Assembly: GCA_963755435.1 (NCBI GenBank)
Contig: CAVWJX010000003.1
Span: 1,116,001-1,180,000 of the forward strand
Length of the DNA stretch: 64,000 nucleotides
Direction: 5' to 3'
DNA from: AP-15 sp963755435
GTDB taxonomy: Bacteria; Pseudomonadota; Alphaproteobacteria; ATCC43930; CGMCC-115725
Positions 9,717-18,809 of this stretch are shown piece after piece. How positions within the stretch are numbered: position 1 is the stretch's first letter; the number at the start of each line of letters is the position of its first letter. The notes below the pieces were generated by a model. It saw only the letters and a program-made list of their open reading frames with translations, was not told where the DNA came from and ran no database searches. A program made the position numbers and the translations under genes.

Positions 9717-9908
9717 GCCGCTCGGGGGAACGAGCGGGCGGCGGCGACCTTCGACGAGCCGAACCTGGTGGCCGACGCCGGCCTCGTGCTCGTCGCCACC
9801 CTGGCCGAGCAGCTCGGTCTGGAGCGGCTCCGCGACGCCACGATCGACCTTCGGGGGCGGGTCGGCGGCCTTCGGCCGGGGAGTGAGATCCTGACCCTGG
9901 TCGCGTAA
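9717..9908 (+). pseudogene. IS1380-like transposase N-terminal fragment
   Basis: ATFDEPNLVADAGLVLVATLAEQLGLERL followed by DLRGRVGGLRPGSEILTLVA is the characteristic opening of IS1380/DDE_Tnp_1-type transposases. The frame ends at TAA 9906, roughly 60 residues in, and no catalytic DDE region follows. No terminal inverted repeats are recognisable. This is a remnant next to tRNA-Gly, consistent with an insertion hotspot. The exact left border is uncertain. Confidence 0.6.
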
Positions 9909-9990
9909 CCGGGCGAATTTCCAGGAGATGGGCGCAGTCCGGCGACGGAGTCATCAACAATCTGCGGTCCGAGGAACGAACCAATGGCCG

Positions 9991-10019
9991 TTGACCGCCC
10001 ACCTTTCAATCGATATCAT
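9991..10019 (+). promoter_or_regulatory. Sigma70-type promoter candidate
   Basis: TTGACC (9991-9996), a 17-base spacer, then TATCAT (10014-10019). It lies about 60 bases upstream of the secreted-protein ATG, in a stretch visibly richer in A/T than its surroundings. Confidence 0.5.
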
Positions 10020-10079
10020 CCACGTCACTGGATCCAAGCGACGTGCTTGTTGATCCACGACCAAGGGAGGGCGGGGACG

Positions 10080-10511
10080 ATGCCGAACAGGAAGAGCCGG
10101 ACCATGAGGAAGCTCGCCAGCTACGGGGGTGCGGCTGCGGTGGCGAGCGCAGGGTTCGCCGGGGTGTCCGTCGCCGTGTCCTCCTCTGCGGGCGCCGCTG
10201 GGGGGGACTACTGCGGGGTGTCGTGCTTCCTCTACCTGACAAGCCCCGGCGGCGGGAACATCACATACGCGGGAGCACGGGTGCTGACCGGCCAGCCTGG
10301 CACCCTCTGCAACCTCGCTCTCTACCAGGGCAGCCAGGTTGTCGTAGGCGGCGCGCTCTCCCAAGGGCCGCGGGTCACATGCGTTGGCTTCAGCCAACAC
10401 GAGAGTTACGACGCGGGAGCCAAGGGAGGGAACTACTCAGGGGCGTGGACCGTAGCCCTTTGGGTGAGCGGTAACGTCGTCGGGACGTTCACTGACACGT
10501 ACCCGTTCTGA
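10080..10511 (+). CDS. Small secreted cysteine-containing protein, unknown
   Basis: A 143-residue product from ATG 10080 with a GGGAGGGCGGGG ribosome binding site; a second in-frame ATG at 10104 would also work. The N-terminus is a classic signal peptide: a KSRTMRK head, then an Ala/Val-rich core ending in SSAGAAGG. The mature part of about 100 residues carries four cysteines (CGVSC, TLCNL, VTCVG) and is rich in Gly, Tyr and Thr, suggesting a small disulfide-linked beta domain. I do not recognise the family. It has its own promoter candidate and is followed 69 bases later by the tandem-GNAT gene. Confidence 0.65.
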   Translation: MPNRKSRTMRKLASYGGAAAVASAGFAGVSVAVSSSAGAAGGDYCGVSCFLYLTSPGGGNITYAGARVLTGQPGTLCNLALYQGSQVVVGGALSQGPRVTCVGFSQHESYDAGAKGGNYSGAWTVALWVSGNVVGTFTDTYPF

Positions 10512-10580
10512 CCGCCGTCCAGGCTGCCAGGGGGGGTTGGTCGGTGCGGCCCCTGTTCCGGCTGGACGGAGTGACGTGTC

Positions 10581-11936
10581 GTGACGTCCAGTAGCGCGTC
10601 GGACCCGGTCGCCGGCCACGCAGGAGCCGATGCGGGCTCACCCGATCCGTTCTCCGTGGAGCTCGGCGTACGCCTCCGTGCGGTGGTGCCCGCTGACGTT
10701 CCCTGGATGTTCAAGGTCGAGACCCACCCGTCGGTGATCTGGCGGTTCCGTCTCGGTGGCAAGGCGCCGTCGATGGGCCAGTACCAGGGGTTGGTCTTCG
10801 ACAACACCCTGGACCAGGCCGTCATCATGCCGAGCCGGGGACGACAACCCCTCGGTTTCGTGTACGCGACGAAGTACGACCCGTCGAACGGCACCGCCGA
10901 GTTCGGGCTGGTGGCCGATCCGGAGAACCCCGGATCAGGTCTCGTCCTCCACGGTGCGATGCTGTTCCTCGATCGGCTGTTCCGGCAGTTCTCGCTGCGC
11001 AAGCTCGTGAGCGAGCTGGTCGAGTTCAATCGCGACCAGTTCGCCAACGGCGAGGGTGCCGAGGACTTCGGCGGCATGTTCTCCTTCGAGACGAGGTTCG
11101 ACAGCTACTACTTCCTGAAGGGTCGCTACTGGGACCGGTACCACCTGGCGATCTTCCGGGACAACTGGTTCGCGCACCGCGGCCAGATGATCGAGTCGGC
11201 ATCCCGCAGGCTGGAACGCCTCCAGGCTCGCGTCCAGGCCGGAGACGATCGAGCGTCCGGTGTACGGCAGGACCTGGCCGCGGTCGCCGATGAAGGCGCT
11301 CCCGACGTCCACCACGTCAACCTCGACGTGTCACATGCCGACGTTCGCAGGATCGCCCTGGAGACGGCACTGTTCGCGCTCCGTCCTGTGACGCCTCAGG
11401 ACGAGCCATGGTGCTTGTCGATGCTGGAGCAGGCGGCGGGCACCGGCTCCCTCCGGCGGAACATCCCCACGTTCGGCCCCAAGGAGGTGGAGGCCGAGCT
11501 CTGGTTCGGGGTGCTCGCGCAGTTCGTCGCCTGGGACAAGCCCAACGGGTTCCCGGTCGCGTTGATCTCGGCGTACGACGTGCAGGGTCCGCACGCGGTG
11601 GCGAGCATCCACGCGACCCTGGATCCGGCGCTCGCCACGCTCGATGCCTGCGTCGAGATCCTGCCCCTGTTCGTCCAGTACGTCTTCAATTGCTGGCCGT
11701 TCCGCAAGGTCTACATCCGCTACGCCTCGGGAGCACCGGAGCTCGATCGCTGGCACGCTGCGTTCCAGAGCGACGGTCGATCGCTGTGGGAGCGCGTGGG
11801 AGTCCAGGTCGATCAGCTCAACGTCGCAGGCGCGTACGCAGACGTGGAGATCTACGAGCTGACGAGGGAGCGATGGGAAGCTGCGGCGCAGGAGGTCTGG
11901 GATCGCTGCGGATCCCGACCGGTCCCCGCAGACTGA
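10581..11936 (+). CDS. Tandem GNAT-like acyltransferase protein, unknown
   Basis: An uninterrupted 451-residue gene starting at GTG 10581. Two related halves can be traced: residues about 25-200 (VRLRAVVPADVPWMFKVE, GFVYATKYDPSNGTAEFGLV, LRKLVSELVEFN) and about 255-430 (FALRPVTPQDEPWCLSML, FPVALISAYDVQGPHAVASI, FRKVYIRYA). Each half has the order expected of a GNAT fold: an R-P-V/A-x-x-x-D opening, a central beta-strand pair and a late strand. A Pro/Gly-poor linker separates them. The acetyl-CoA P-loop is not obvious in either half. Substrate unknown. The gene is less GC-rich than its neighbours and probably forms an operon with the secreted protein. Confidence 0.55.
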   Translation: MTSSSASDPVAGHAGADAGSPDPFSVELGVRLRAVVPADVPWMFKVETHPSVIWRFRLGGKAPSMGQYQGLVFDNTLDQAVIMPSRGRQPLGFVYATKYDPSNGTAEFGLVADPENPGSGLVLHGAMLFLDRLFRQFSLRKLVSELVEFNRDQFANGEGAEDFGGMFSFETRFDSYYFLKGRYWDRYHLAIFRDNWFAHRGQMIESASRRLERLQARVQAGDDRASGVRQDLAAVADEGAPDVHHVNLDVSHADVRRIALETALFALRPVTPQDEPWCLSMLEQAAGTGSLRRNIPTFGPKEVEAELWFGVLAQFVAWDKPNGFPVALISAYDVQGPHAVASIHATLDPALATLDACVEILPLFVQYVFNCWPFRKVYIRYASGAPELDRWHAAFQSDGRSLWERVGVQVDQLNVAGAYADVEIYELTRERWEAAAQEVWDRCGSRPVPAD

Positions 11937-12027
11937 GGCGCAACGGGCTGCAGCGCGGGCCCCGGCTGCCTGGCCCTCGGCTGTGCCCTCCCGCGGGCCC
12001 TCCGCGCACCTCGTCCGGGCCCGGCGG

Positions 12028-12858
12028 CTACCCCAGGTACTCCCCGCCGTTGGCGTCCACCGCCTGGCCGGTGAGCGCCGAGGAGAGGTCGGACGCCAGG
12101 TAGACCACGGTCCCGGCCACGTCGGCGTCGCTCGGCACCCGTCCCAGCGGCATGGGCGCCGCCAGCTCGGCCACCACCTCCTCCCGGGAGATCCCCCGGC
12201 TGTCCGAGGTCATCTGCACGTAGATGTCCACGGACGGGCCGAGCATCCAGCCCGGCACCACGGCGTTCACGCGGATCCCGCTCGGCCCGAGCTCCTGGGC
12301 GAGCACGCGGGTGGCCGTGAGCAGCGCGCCCTTGGAGATGGCGTAGCCACCCTGGAGCTCCGGGGGCTTGCGCGCCGCCATGGACGCCACCATCACCACC
12401 GAACCCCCGCCGCGCCGCCGCATGGCGGGGAGCGCCGCCCGGGTCATCTGCAGTGACCCGAACACGTTCGTGTCCACGATCTTCCGCCACTGGTCCAGGT
12501 CCACCTGTTCGAACGTCTGGAACACGTCAAACCGGAAGGCGTTGTTGACCAACACGTCCACGCCCCCCAGCTCCTCGTCCGCCCTCGCCATCACCCGCTC
12601 GCACTGCGCGGCGTCGGTGATGTCCGTGGGCACCACCACGGCCCTGGCGCCGAGCCCGCGCACCTCGGCCGCCACCTCGTCCAGGACGGCCTGGCGGCGG
12701 GCCGCCAGGACCAGGTCGGCGCCGTGCCGGGCCAGCAGGAGGGCAGACTGCCGTCCGAGCCCGGGCCCCACGCCGGACACCACGCAGGCCTTGCCCTCGA
12801 GCAGGCGGGAGCCCGCCGCTCCGGCCGACCCCGCGCCGGTCGTCGCCTCTCCCGCCAT
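12028..12858 (-). CDS. SDR-family NAD(P)-dependent oxidoreductase
   Basis: A classical short-chain dehydrogenase of 276 residues, intact. The nucleotide-binding loop is GVGPGLGRQSALLLARHGAD (a variant TGxxxGxG), then NNAFRFDVF replaces the NNAG motif. The catalytic Tyr/Lys pair is YAISKG. The C-terminus GQAVDANGGEYLG matches the G-Q-x-x-x-V-x-G-G ending. The start at 12858 is fixed by GGGAGGAGGGGCG just upstream. An N-terminal Ala/Gly-rich leader of about 15 residues is extra. Substrate cannot be told. Confidence 0.88.
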   Translation of the reverse strand: MAGEATTGAGSAGAAGSRLLEGKACVVSGVGPGLGRQSALLLARHGADLVLAARRQAVLDEVAAEVRGLGARAVVVPTDITDAAQCERVMARADEELGGVDVLVNNAFRFDVFQTFEQVDLDQWRKIVDTNVFGSLQMTRAALPAMRRRGGGSVVMVASMAARKPPELQGGYAISKGALLTATRVLAQELGPSGIRVNAVVPGWMLGPSVDIYVQMTSDSRGISREEVVAELAAPMPLGRVPSDADVAGTVVYLASDLSSALTGQAVDANGGEYLG

Positions 12859-13028
12859 CGCCCCTCCTCCCCTCGGCCTGCTGCGCCGACAGCGTAGCCA
12901 GCGGCCGCCCGGTGCCCGCCGGCCGCTCGCCGACCCGGCGGGCGCGGCCACGGCGGGCGCCGGCCGGTCCAACCCGCGTGGCACGTCCCTCCGTGCGGGC
13001 TACCCTGACCGCGCAGAGAGGCCAAGCC

Positions 13029-14862
13029 ATGGATGGACGGAGTCTCCCGATGGAGGACGGTGCTACCGCCCCGCAGCCGGCCCCCGCCGCCGGCGGGGAC
13101 GGCGGGGGTCGTCCGGGCCCGGACGTGGGCCGGCAGCGCGCGCCAGGGGGCGGGACCAGCCCCGGACGGAAGCGGCGTCCGGTCGCGCCCGTCGTGCCGG
13201 GCGCGCCCGCCGAGTCGCCGGGGGCCGAGGTGGACCCGTCGGTCACGCTGGCGCTGCTGCGGGGCACGAGCCAGATCACCTGGGTGCTGGAGGAGGACGG
13301 CGTCGTGCGGTGGGTGAGCCCCGCCGTGGCCCGGACCACCGGCCACCAGCCGGACGAGCTGGTGGGGACCAACATCCTCTCGCTGGTGCACCCGGACGAC
13401 GTGCAGATCGGGCGGGCGCTCCTCGCCTTCGCCTCGTCCCACCCGGCCGACGGGGCCTTCGCCTACGAGGGCGTGGACCTGAGCTTCGTCCTCCGCATCC
13501 GCCACCGCGACGGGCACTGGGTGACCGTGGAGAACCTCAGCAACAACCTCCTCGCCACCCCGGGGGTCCACGCCAACCTCGTGGTGAGCAGGGAGGCGGC
13601 CGGCCGCCACGCCCTGGACGAGGCCCTCACGGCGCTCGCCCGCGACAGCGCCGGGGACGAGGCGCTGCTGCGCCTCCTGGAGTTCGTGGAGATCCAGGTC
13701 GAGCGCTCGGCCATCGACGCCGCCCTCTACTGGCCGCGTGGCGGACCCCGTGGACGTCCAGCCGCGTCCCCGAGGCCCTGCTCACCGGCGAGGGGCCGTG
13801 GGTGGAGGCCGCCGCCTCCGGCATGCACGTGCTCGTGGACGACCTGGAGGCCGCCGTCCGCGACGGCGCCCTCCCGGCCGGGCTGGGGCGGACGGCGATC
13901 GAGGCCGGCTACGTGGCCTGCTGGTGCTTCCCGGTGCCGGCACCCCCGCACCCCAGTGCCGGCTACAGCTACGGGGTGCCCGCCACCGGCCACGAGTGCC
14001 TGCGGGGCGCTGGTGGTCTGGTCGCGGAAGTACCGGTACCCGGCCATCGGCCACTGGGGCCTGACCCAGCGGGTCTCCGGGCTGGCGCACCTGGCGCTGT
14101 CCCGGCGGGTGGCCGAGCTGGAGCGCGAGGCCGGCGTCCGGCGCGGAGCAGGAGCAGATCCGCCGCCTCCAGGAGCTCGACGCCATGAAGACGGACCTCG
14201 TGCTCTCGGTCTCCCACGAGCTGCGGACGCCCCTCACCTCGATCATCAGCTTCGCCGACCTCCTGGACGAGCGACCGCCGCACACGGTTCAGGAGCAGGC
14301 CGAGTACCTCTCGATCATCCGGCGCAACGCGCAGCGACTGCTCCGCATGGTCGAGGACCTGCTGTTCCTGGGGCGGCTGGAGTCGCGCACCGTCCTCATG
14401 GCGGCGTCGCCGGTCGACCTGCCGCGCCTCGTGGCGGCGGCGGTGGAGGCCGTCGGGGAGACGGCCGAGGGGCGGGGCGTGACGCTCGAGCTGTCCGCCG
14501 AGGACGGCCCGCCGCTGCGGGGCGACCCGGAGCGCCTGCGCCAGCTCATGGACAACCTCCTGTCCAACGCGGTCAAGTACACCGGCAAGGGCGGCTGGGC
14601 CCGCGTGGACGTGCGCCCGGTGGACGGCGCCTGGCGGGTGACGGTCACCGACAACGGCATGGGGGTGCCCCGGGAGGACCGCGACCACGTCTTCGACCGG
14701 TTCGTGCGCGGGTCCAACGCCCGCCAGGCGCGGATCAAGGGGACCGGCCTCGGCCTGGCCATCGTCCGGGCGGTGGCCGAGCTGCACCACGGCGGCATCG
14801 AGCTCCTGACCGACACCGGCAGCGAGGGCAGCACCTTCGAGGTCACCCTGCGCGACATCTGA
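13029..14862 (+). CDS. PAS-domain sensor histidine kinase (three frameshifts)
   Basis: A soluble two-component sensor. A disordered Pro/Gly-rich head (1-80) is followed by a PAS domain (about 85-190: ITWVLEEDGVVRWVSPAVAR, LSLVHPDDV, LRIRHRDGHWVTVEN). A GAF-like middle part ends in a short coiled coil (RVAELEREAG...IRRLQELDAM). Then come the kinase core motifs: H-box VSHELRTPLTS, N-box DNLLSNAVKYT, G1 DNGMGVP and G2 GTGLGLAIV. Frame changes occur near 13737, 14010 and 14145, and everything from 14185 is clean. No transmembrane segment is seen. No response regulator lies next to it, so the partner is unknown. Confidence 0.85.
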
Positions 14863-14863
14863 C

Positions 14864-14888
14864 CGCGCCCGCCGGGACCGGCGGCGCG
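14864..14888. terminator. Hairpin between convergent kinase and parA genes
   Basis: CGCGCCCGCCG (14864-14874) pairs with CGGCGGCGCG (14879-14888) with one bulged C and a GGAC tetraloop. It starts 2 bases after the kinase stop and ends 5 bases before the parA stop, so it probably serves both strands. Confidence 0.5.
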
Positions 14889-14892
14889 ACGG

Positions 14893-15478
14893 TCAGCGGG
14901 CGCGCTTGCGGACGGCGCGTCTTGAGGACCGTGCCGTAGATGTCGAGGCCCTCGGCGTGGAGCCGGGCGTCCGGGCCGGCGGCGATGCCCACCCGCTCGG
15001 GAACGATGCCCCAGATCGGCACGTCCTGCCCGGACCACCAGGCGACGGTCTCCGCCAGGTCGTTGGTGCCCAGGCGCGCCGCGCAGACCACCACGCCGCG
15101 GGGCACGGCCCGGGGCAGCATCTCCACCGTGGCCACCACCCGGGTGAACTCCACGCCGCCGGCCCGCGTGGGGATGACCACCGCGTCCGCCCGCTCGATG
15201 GCGGCCCGCACGATGCGCTCGTCCCCCGGCGGGGTGTCGACCACCGCCAAGCCCTCGTGGCGCTCCATGGCCCGCCCGACCGTCCGCTCCGAGGGGGCCT
15301 CCACCAGGTCCACCCCCTCCACCGGGCGCTCCTCGAACCACTCGGCGGACGAGGCCTGCCGGTCGGCGTCGACCAGGAGCACGGGGTCGTAGCCCCGGCC
15401 CACGGCGGCCGCCGCGAGGTAGACGGAGGTCGTCGTCTTGCCGACACCCCCCTTGACGTTGCTGACCACGATGTTCAT
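14893..15478 (-). CDS. ParA/MinD-like partition-type ATPase (one frameshift at 3' end)
   Basis: A deviant Walker-type ATPase. NIVVSNVKGGVGKTTTSVYL gives the KGGVGKTT deviant Walker A at residues 9-16. LLVDADRQASSAEW is the A' motif and VVDTPPGDERIVRAAI the Walker B region. An extra C near 14921 breaks the last codons. Without it the protein ends ...GTVLKTAVRKRAR at 14893, giving about 195 residues, typical of small ParA-like (VirC1/Soj-type) proteins. The start is the ATG at 15478. There is no ParB or parS nearby, so plasmid-type partition is not supported; single ParA homologues often position other cargoes. Confidence 0.8.
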
Positions 15479-15688
15479 CGGCGGCACCAGTGCGATCCGG
15501 CGGGACCAGGGGCCGCGGCCCGAGGCCCCGGCGGCCACAGGCTAGCAACCGCCGGGAGGGTCGGGCCCGGGGAGCCGGGCCGGGCATCGCGGACCTTCGA
15601 CCCTGTCCCCAGCAGGTGGTCCACCGGACAATGGGCCGGTGAGCACGGTGAGCATGAGCACGGTACGTGGCGGGAAGGACGGCCGGCG

Positions 15689-16768
15689 GTGAGCGGGACC
15701 CGGGACGCCCAGGCAGGCCCGGCAGCACGTCAGGCGGCGGAACCGGCGGCGGCCCAGGCGGCACGTCAGGCGGCGGAACCGACGGCAGCCCAGGCGGCAG
15801 CCCCGGCGGCACGTCAGGCGGCGGAACCGGCGGCGGCCCAGGCGGCAGCCCAGGCGGCGGGGCTCCCCCCGCTCCGGGAGGTGGCGGTAGGCGTGGACGG
15901 CTCGCCCGGGGCCACACGGGCCCTGGAGTGGGCCGCCGCCGAGGCCGACCGGGCCGGCGCCCGGCTCACCGTGGTGGAGGCCTGGTCCCCCACCGGCTTC
16001 ACGGACAGCGCCCTGGTGGGACAGGGCCCCGACCATGCCGGCCCGGACGCGGCGCGGCGCGGCGCCGAGCGCGCCGCCTCGCTGCACCACCGGCTGGAGG
16101 TGGTCCCGCAGGTGGACGACGCCGCACCCGTGCCGGCCCTGCTCGCCGCCGCCGGCCACGCCGACCTCCTGGTGGTGGGCTCACGCGGGTACGGCGGCTT
16201 CCGCGGGCTGCTCCTCGGCTCGGTCAGCCAGCACTGCCTGACCCACGCCCCGTGCTCGGTGGCCGTGGTGCGGCCGGCCGAGGGCACCCCGTGGCGCCCG
16301 CTCGGCGCCACCCCGGGGCGGGTGGTGGTGGGGGTCGACGGCTCCGCCGGCTCGGACCGGGCGGTGGACTGGGCGGCCGCGGCGGCACGGCGCTCCGGCG
16401 CCCGCCTGGCGATCGTGGGCTCCTGGATGTTCCCGGGGTCCGCCGGCTTCGTCTACACGGTGGACGTGGGGCTCCCCGACGTCGCCCGCCAGGCCGTCGA
16501 GGCCGCGACGGCGCGGGTCCGGGCGATCGCCCCGGACGTGACGGTGGAGGGGGTCACCAGCGAGGACCCGCCCGCCGTCGCGCTGGTCCAGCGGAGCCGG
16601 CGCGCCGACATGGTGGTGGTGGGCTCGCGCGGCGTGGGCGCCTTCCGGGGCGTGCTGCTCGGCTCGGTGAGCCTCTACGTGGCCACCCACGCCCACTGCC
16701 CGGTGGTGGTGGCGAAGGCACCCGGTGACGGGGACCACGAGGGGGCGGGCGGCGGTGCCGGCGGCTGA
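15689..16768 (+). CDS. Tandem universal stress protein with Ala/Gln-rich N-terminal repeats
   Basis: A 359-residue product from GTG 15689. Residues 8-60 are a low-complexity block built from AARQAAEPAAAQ-like units. Two UspA domains follow (about 63-200 and 212-350), each starting with VAVGVDGSPGATRALEWA or VVVGVDGSAGSDRAVDWA. Each ends with the ATP-binding signature GSRGYGGFRGLLLGSVS or GSRGVGAFRGVLLGSVS, so both are of the nucleotide-binding type. Such tandem Usps act in dormancy and stress responses in actinobacteria. The gene is intact. The ABC permease begins 36 bases later. Confidence 0.88.
   Translation: MSGTRDAQAGPAARQAAEPAAAQAARQAAEPTAAQAAAPAARQAAEPAAAQAAAQAAGLPPLREVAVGVDGSPGATRALEWAAAEADRAGARLTVVEAWSPTGFTDSALVGQGPDHAGPDAARRGAERAASLHHRLEVVPQVDDAAPVPALLAAAGHADLLVVGSRGYGGFRGLLLGSVSQHCLTHAPCSVAVVRPAEGTPWRPLGATPGRVVVGVDGSAGSDRAVDWAAAAARRSGARLAIVGSWMFPGSAGFVYTVDVGLPDVARQAVEAATARVRAIAPDVTVEGVTSEDPPAVALVQRSRRADMVVVGSRGVGAFRGVLLGSVSLYVATHAHCPVVVAKAPGDGDHEGAGGGAGG
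15715..15862 (+). repeat. In-frame degenerate repeats in the Usp N-terminus
   Basis: Repeated GGCACGTCAGGCGGCGGAAC and CGGCGGCCCAGGCGGC blocks, about four imperfect copies, encode Ala/Gln/Arg/Glu-rich sequence. All copies keep the frame. Confidence 0.7.
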
Positions 16769-16804
16769 CCGGCCACGGCACCCGCGGCCGGCGGGGAGCC
16801 CGCG

Positions 16805-17927
16805 GTGACGTTCGTAGGGCTGATCCTCCACAACCTCGGGACCCGGCGGGTCCGCACCGCGCTCGACCGCGGTGGCCGTGGCCATCGCCGTCACGGCGGT
16901 GGTCACCCTCGGCGTGGTGACGGCCAGCCTCCAGAAGTCGGCCGCCAACATCCTCTCGCTCGGCAAGGCCGACTTCATCGTGGCCCAGAAGGGCGTGTCG
17001 ACAGCCCTCTCCAGCACCGTCACCGAGGACCAGATCTCGCGCCTGGCCGCCACGCCCGGAGTCCAGAGCGCGGTGGGCGTGCTCGTGAGCGACATCAGGC
17101 TGGACGCCACAAACCCGCTCTTCCTCCAGATCGGCGTGGAGCCCCAGCAGCTCCCCGCCTTCGGGGTCAAGGTGGTGGCCGGCCGCGCCTACTCGGCCCA
17201 CGCCGGCAACGAGCTGATGCTCGGCTGGCAGGCGGCCCAGAACCTCGGCAAGCACGTGGGCGACCGCCTGCGCGTGGGCACACTCACCTTCACCGTGGTG
17301 GGCATCTTCTCCCTCGCCAACGAGCCGTTCGCCAACGCCGCGGCCATGTTCCCGCTCACCACCCTCCAGGCCAACACACGGAAGCCCGGCCTGGTGACCC
17401 TGGCCGCGGTGCGGGTGGTCCCCGGGACCCCGGTCGCCACAGTGGAGCACCGGATCGAGGCCGCCAACCCCAGCCTGGCCACCGTCCGCCTGGCCAGCCA
17501 GTTCGGCCGGATCGACAGCAACCTGTCCTACCTGAACGCCGCCGAGAGCGGGGCCAAGATCATTGCCCTGGTGGTCGGCGTGATCGTGGTGATGAACACG
17601 ATGCTGCTGTCCTTCGTGGAGCGGATCCGCGAGTTCGGGGTCCTGCGCGCCGTCGGCTGGTCGAGGGCGCGGCTGCTCTCGCTGGTGATGGGCGAGGCGC
17701 TCCTCATCAGCCTGATGGGCGCGGCGGTGGGCGTGGCGGTCTCGTTCGGCCTGACCGCAGCGCTCGAACGCTTCTCCTCGCTGCGGGGGCTCCTCCACGC
17801 GCAGTTCTCGTCCGGCGTGTTCTGGACGGCGCTCTACACCGCCGTCGCCATCGGCCTGATCGCCGCGCTGTACCCGTCGCTCCGGGCGGCGGTGCTGCGC
17901 CCCGGCATCGCCCTGCGGAAGGAGTGA
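16805..17927 (+). CDS. ABC transporter permease, MacB/FtsX type (one frameshift near start)
   Basis: A four-helix FtsX-type permease. The first helix begins MTFVGLILHNLGTRRVRTAL and, after a one-base shift at about 16865, continues VAVAIAVTAVVTLGVVTASL. A periplasmic MacB-like domain (about 50-235) contains KADFIVAQKGVS and LMLGWQAAQNLGKHVGDRL. Three C-terminal helices follow: IIALVVGVIVVMNTMLLSFV, LLISLMGAAVGVAVSFGL and FWTALYTAVAIGLIAALYP. FVERIREFGVLRAVGWSRARL is the cytoplasmic coupling loop. The start is the GTG at 16805. The ATPase gene follows after 7 bases, giving a complete two-gene transporter for lipoprotein, peptide or drug traffic; the substrate is not evident. Confidence 0.85.
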
Positions 17928-17934
17928 GCCGGTC

Positions 17935-18690
17935 GTGGCCACCACCCGTCCCGCACCCCGGCACGCGTCCGACGCCGCGCCCCGGCCGGCGCCCGCCGCC
18001 GAGCGGCAGGCGCCCGGGACCGCCGCCATCGAGGCGGTGGGCGTCCACGTGGACTACGGGCCGGTGCACGCGCTGGACGGCGCCGACCTGTCCGTGGCCG
18101 AGGGCGAGTGGGTGGCGGTGGTGGGGCCCTCGGGGTCCGGCAAGTCGACCCTGCTCCAGCTCTTCGCCGCCCTGGACCACCCCACCGGCGGCGAGATCCG
18201 CTTCCGCGGGGAGGACCTGGGCCGGCAGCGGCACCTGGACCGGTTCCGCCGCAACGAGATCGGGCTCGTCTTCCAGCTCCACAACCTGCTGCCGCACCTG
18301 GACGCCCGGCGCAACGTCGAGATCGCCATGTTCGGCACCCACCGCCACCGCTCGGTCCGCCGGCGGGAGGCCGAGCGCCTGCTCTCCCTCGTGCACCTCG
18401 AGCAGCAGGCCGGACGGCTGCCGGCGGAGCTGGCGGGCGGCGAGCGCCAGCGGGTGGCCATCGCCCGCGCCCTCGCCAACCACCCCAGCGTCCTCCTGGC
18501 CGACGAGCCCACCGGGAGCCTGGACCCGCGCAGCGCGGCCAACGTGGTGAACGTCCTGAGCGGCCTCCACCGCTCCGAGGGGCTCACGATCGTGATGGTG
18601 ACCCACGACCCCGGCGTGGCCGCCGCCGCCGACCGCGTGGTCACCCTCGAGGACGGCAGGATCGTGCCCCGCCCCACGACCGGAGGCTGA
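17935..18690 (+). CDS. ABC transporter ATP-binding protein (MacB/LolD type)
   Basis: A 251-residue, intact ATPase. Walker A is GPSGSGKST (about residues 64-72), the Q-loop FQLHNLL, the signature LAGGERQRVAIARAL, Walker B VLLADEPTGSLD and the H-switch MVTHDP. The N-terminal 25 residues are an Ala/Pro-rich extension. The LAGGERQRVAIARAL and DEPTGSLD wording is typical of the LolD/MacB group, which pairs with FtsX-type permeases like the one immediately upstream. The start is the GTG at 17935. Confidence 0.93.
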   Translation: MATTRPAPRHASDAAPRPAPAAERQAPGTAAIEAVGVHVDYGPVHALDGADLSVAEGEWVAVVGPSGSGKSTLLQLFAALDHPTGGEIRFRGEDLGRQRHLDRFRRNEIGLVFQLHNLLPHLDARRNVEIAMFGTHRHRSVRRREAERLLSLVHLEQQAGRLPAELAGGERQRVAIARALANHPSVLLADEPTGSLDPRSAANVVNVLSGLHRSEGLTIVMVTHDPGVAAAADRVVTLEDGRIVPRPTTGG

Positions 18691-18809
18691 GCCGGCCGGC
18701 GCGGCGGGGGCCGGCCGGAGCGGCGGGGGCGAGCCCGGCTCGGACCGCCCGTGGCCTAGGATCGCCCGGCGGGCGGACGGGGGCCCGTGTGACCACAGGG
18801 GGTGGGAGG

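Noticed and set aside
14906..15688. Long plus-strand frame upstream of the universal stress protein start
   Set aside because: It lies antisense to the ParA gene and has His/Arg-rich shadow composition; the Usp start at 15689 is preferred.
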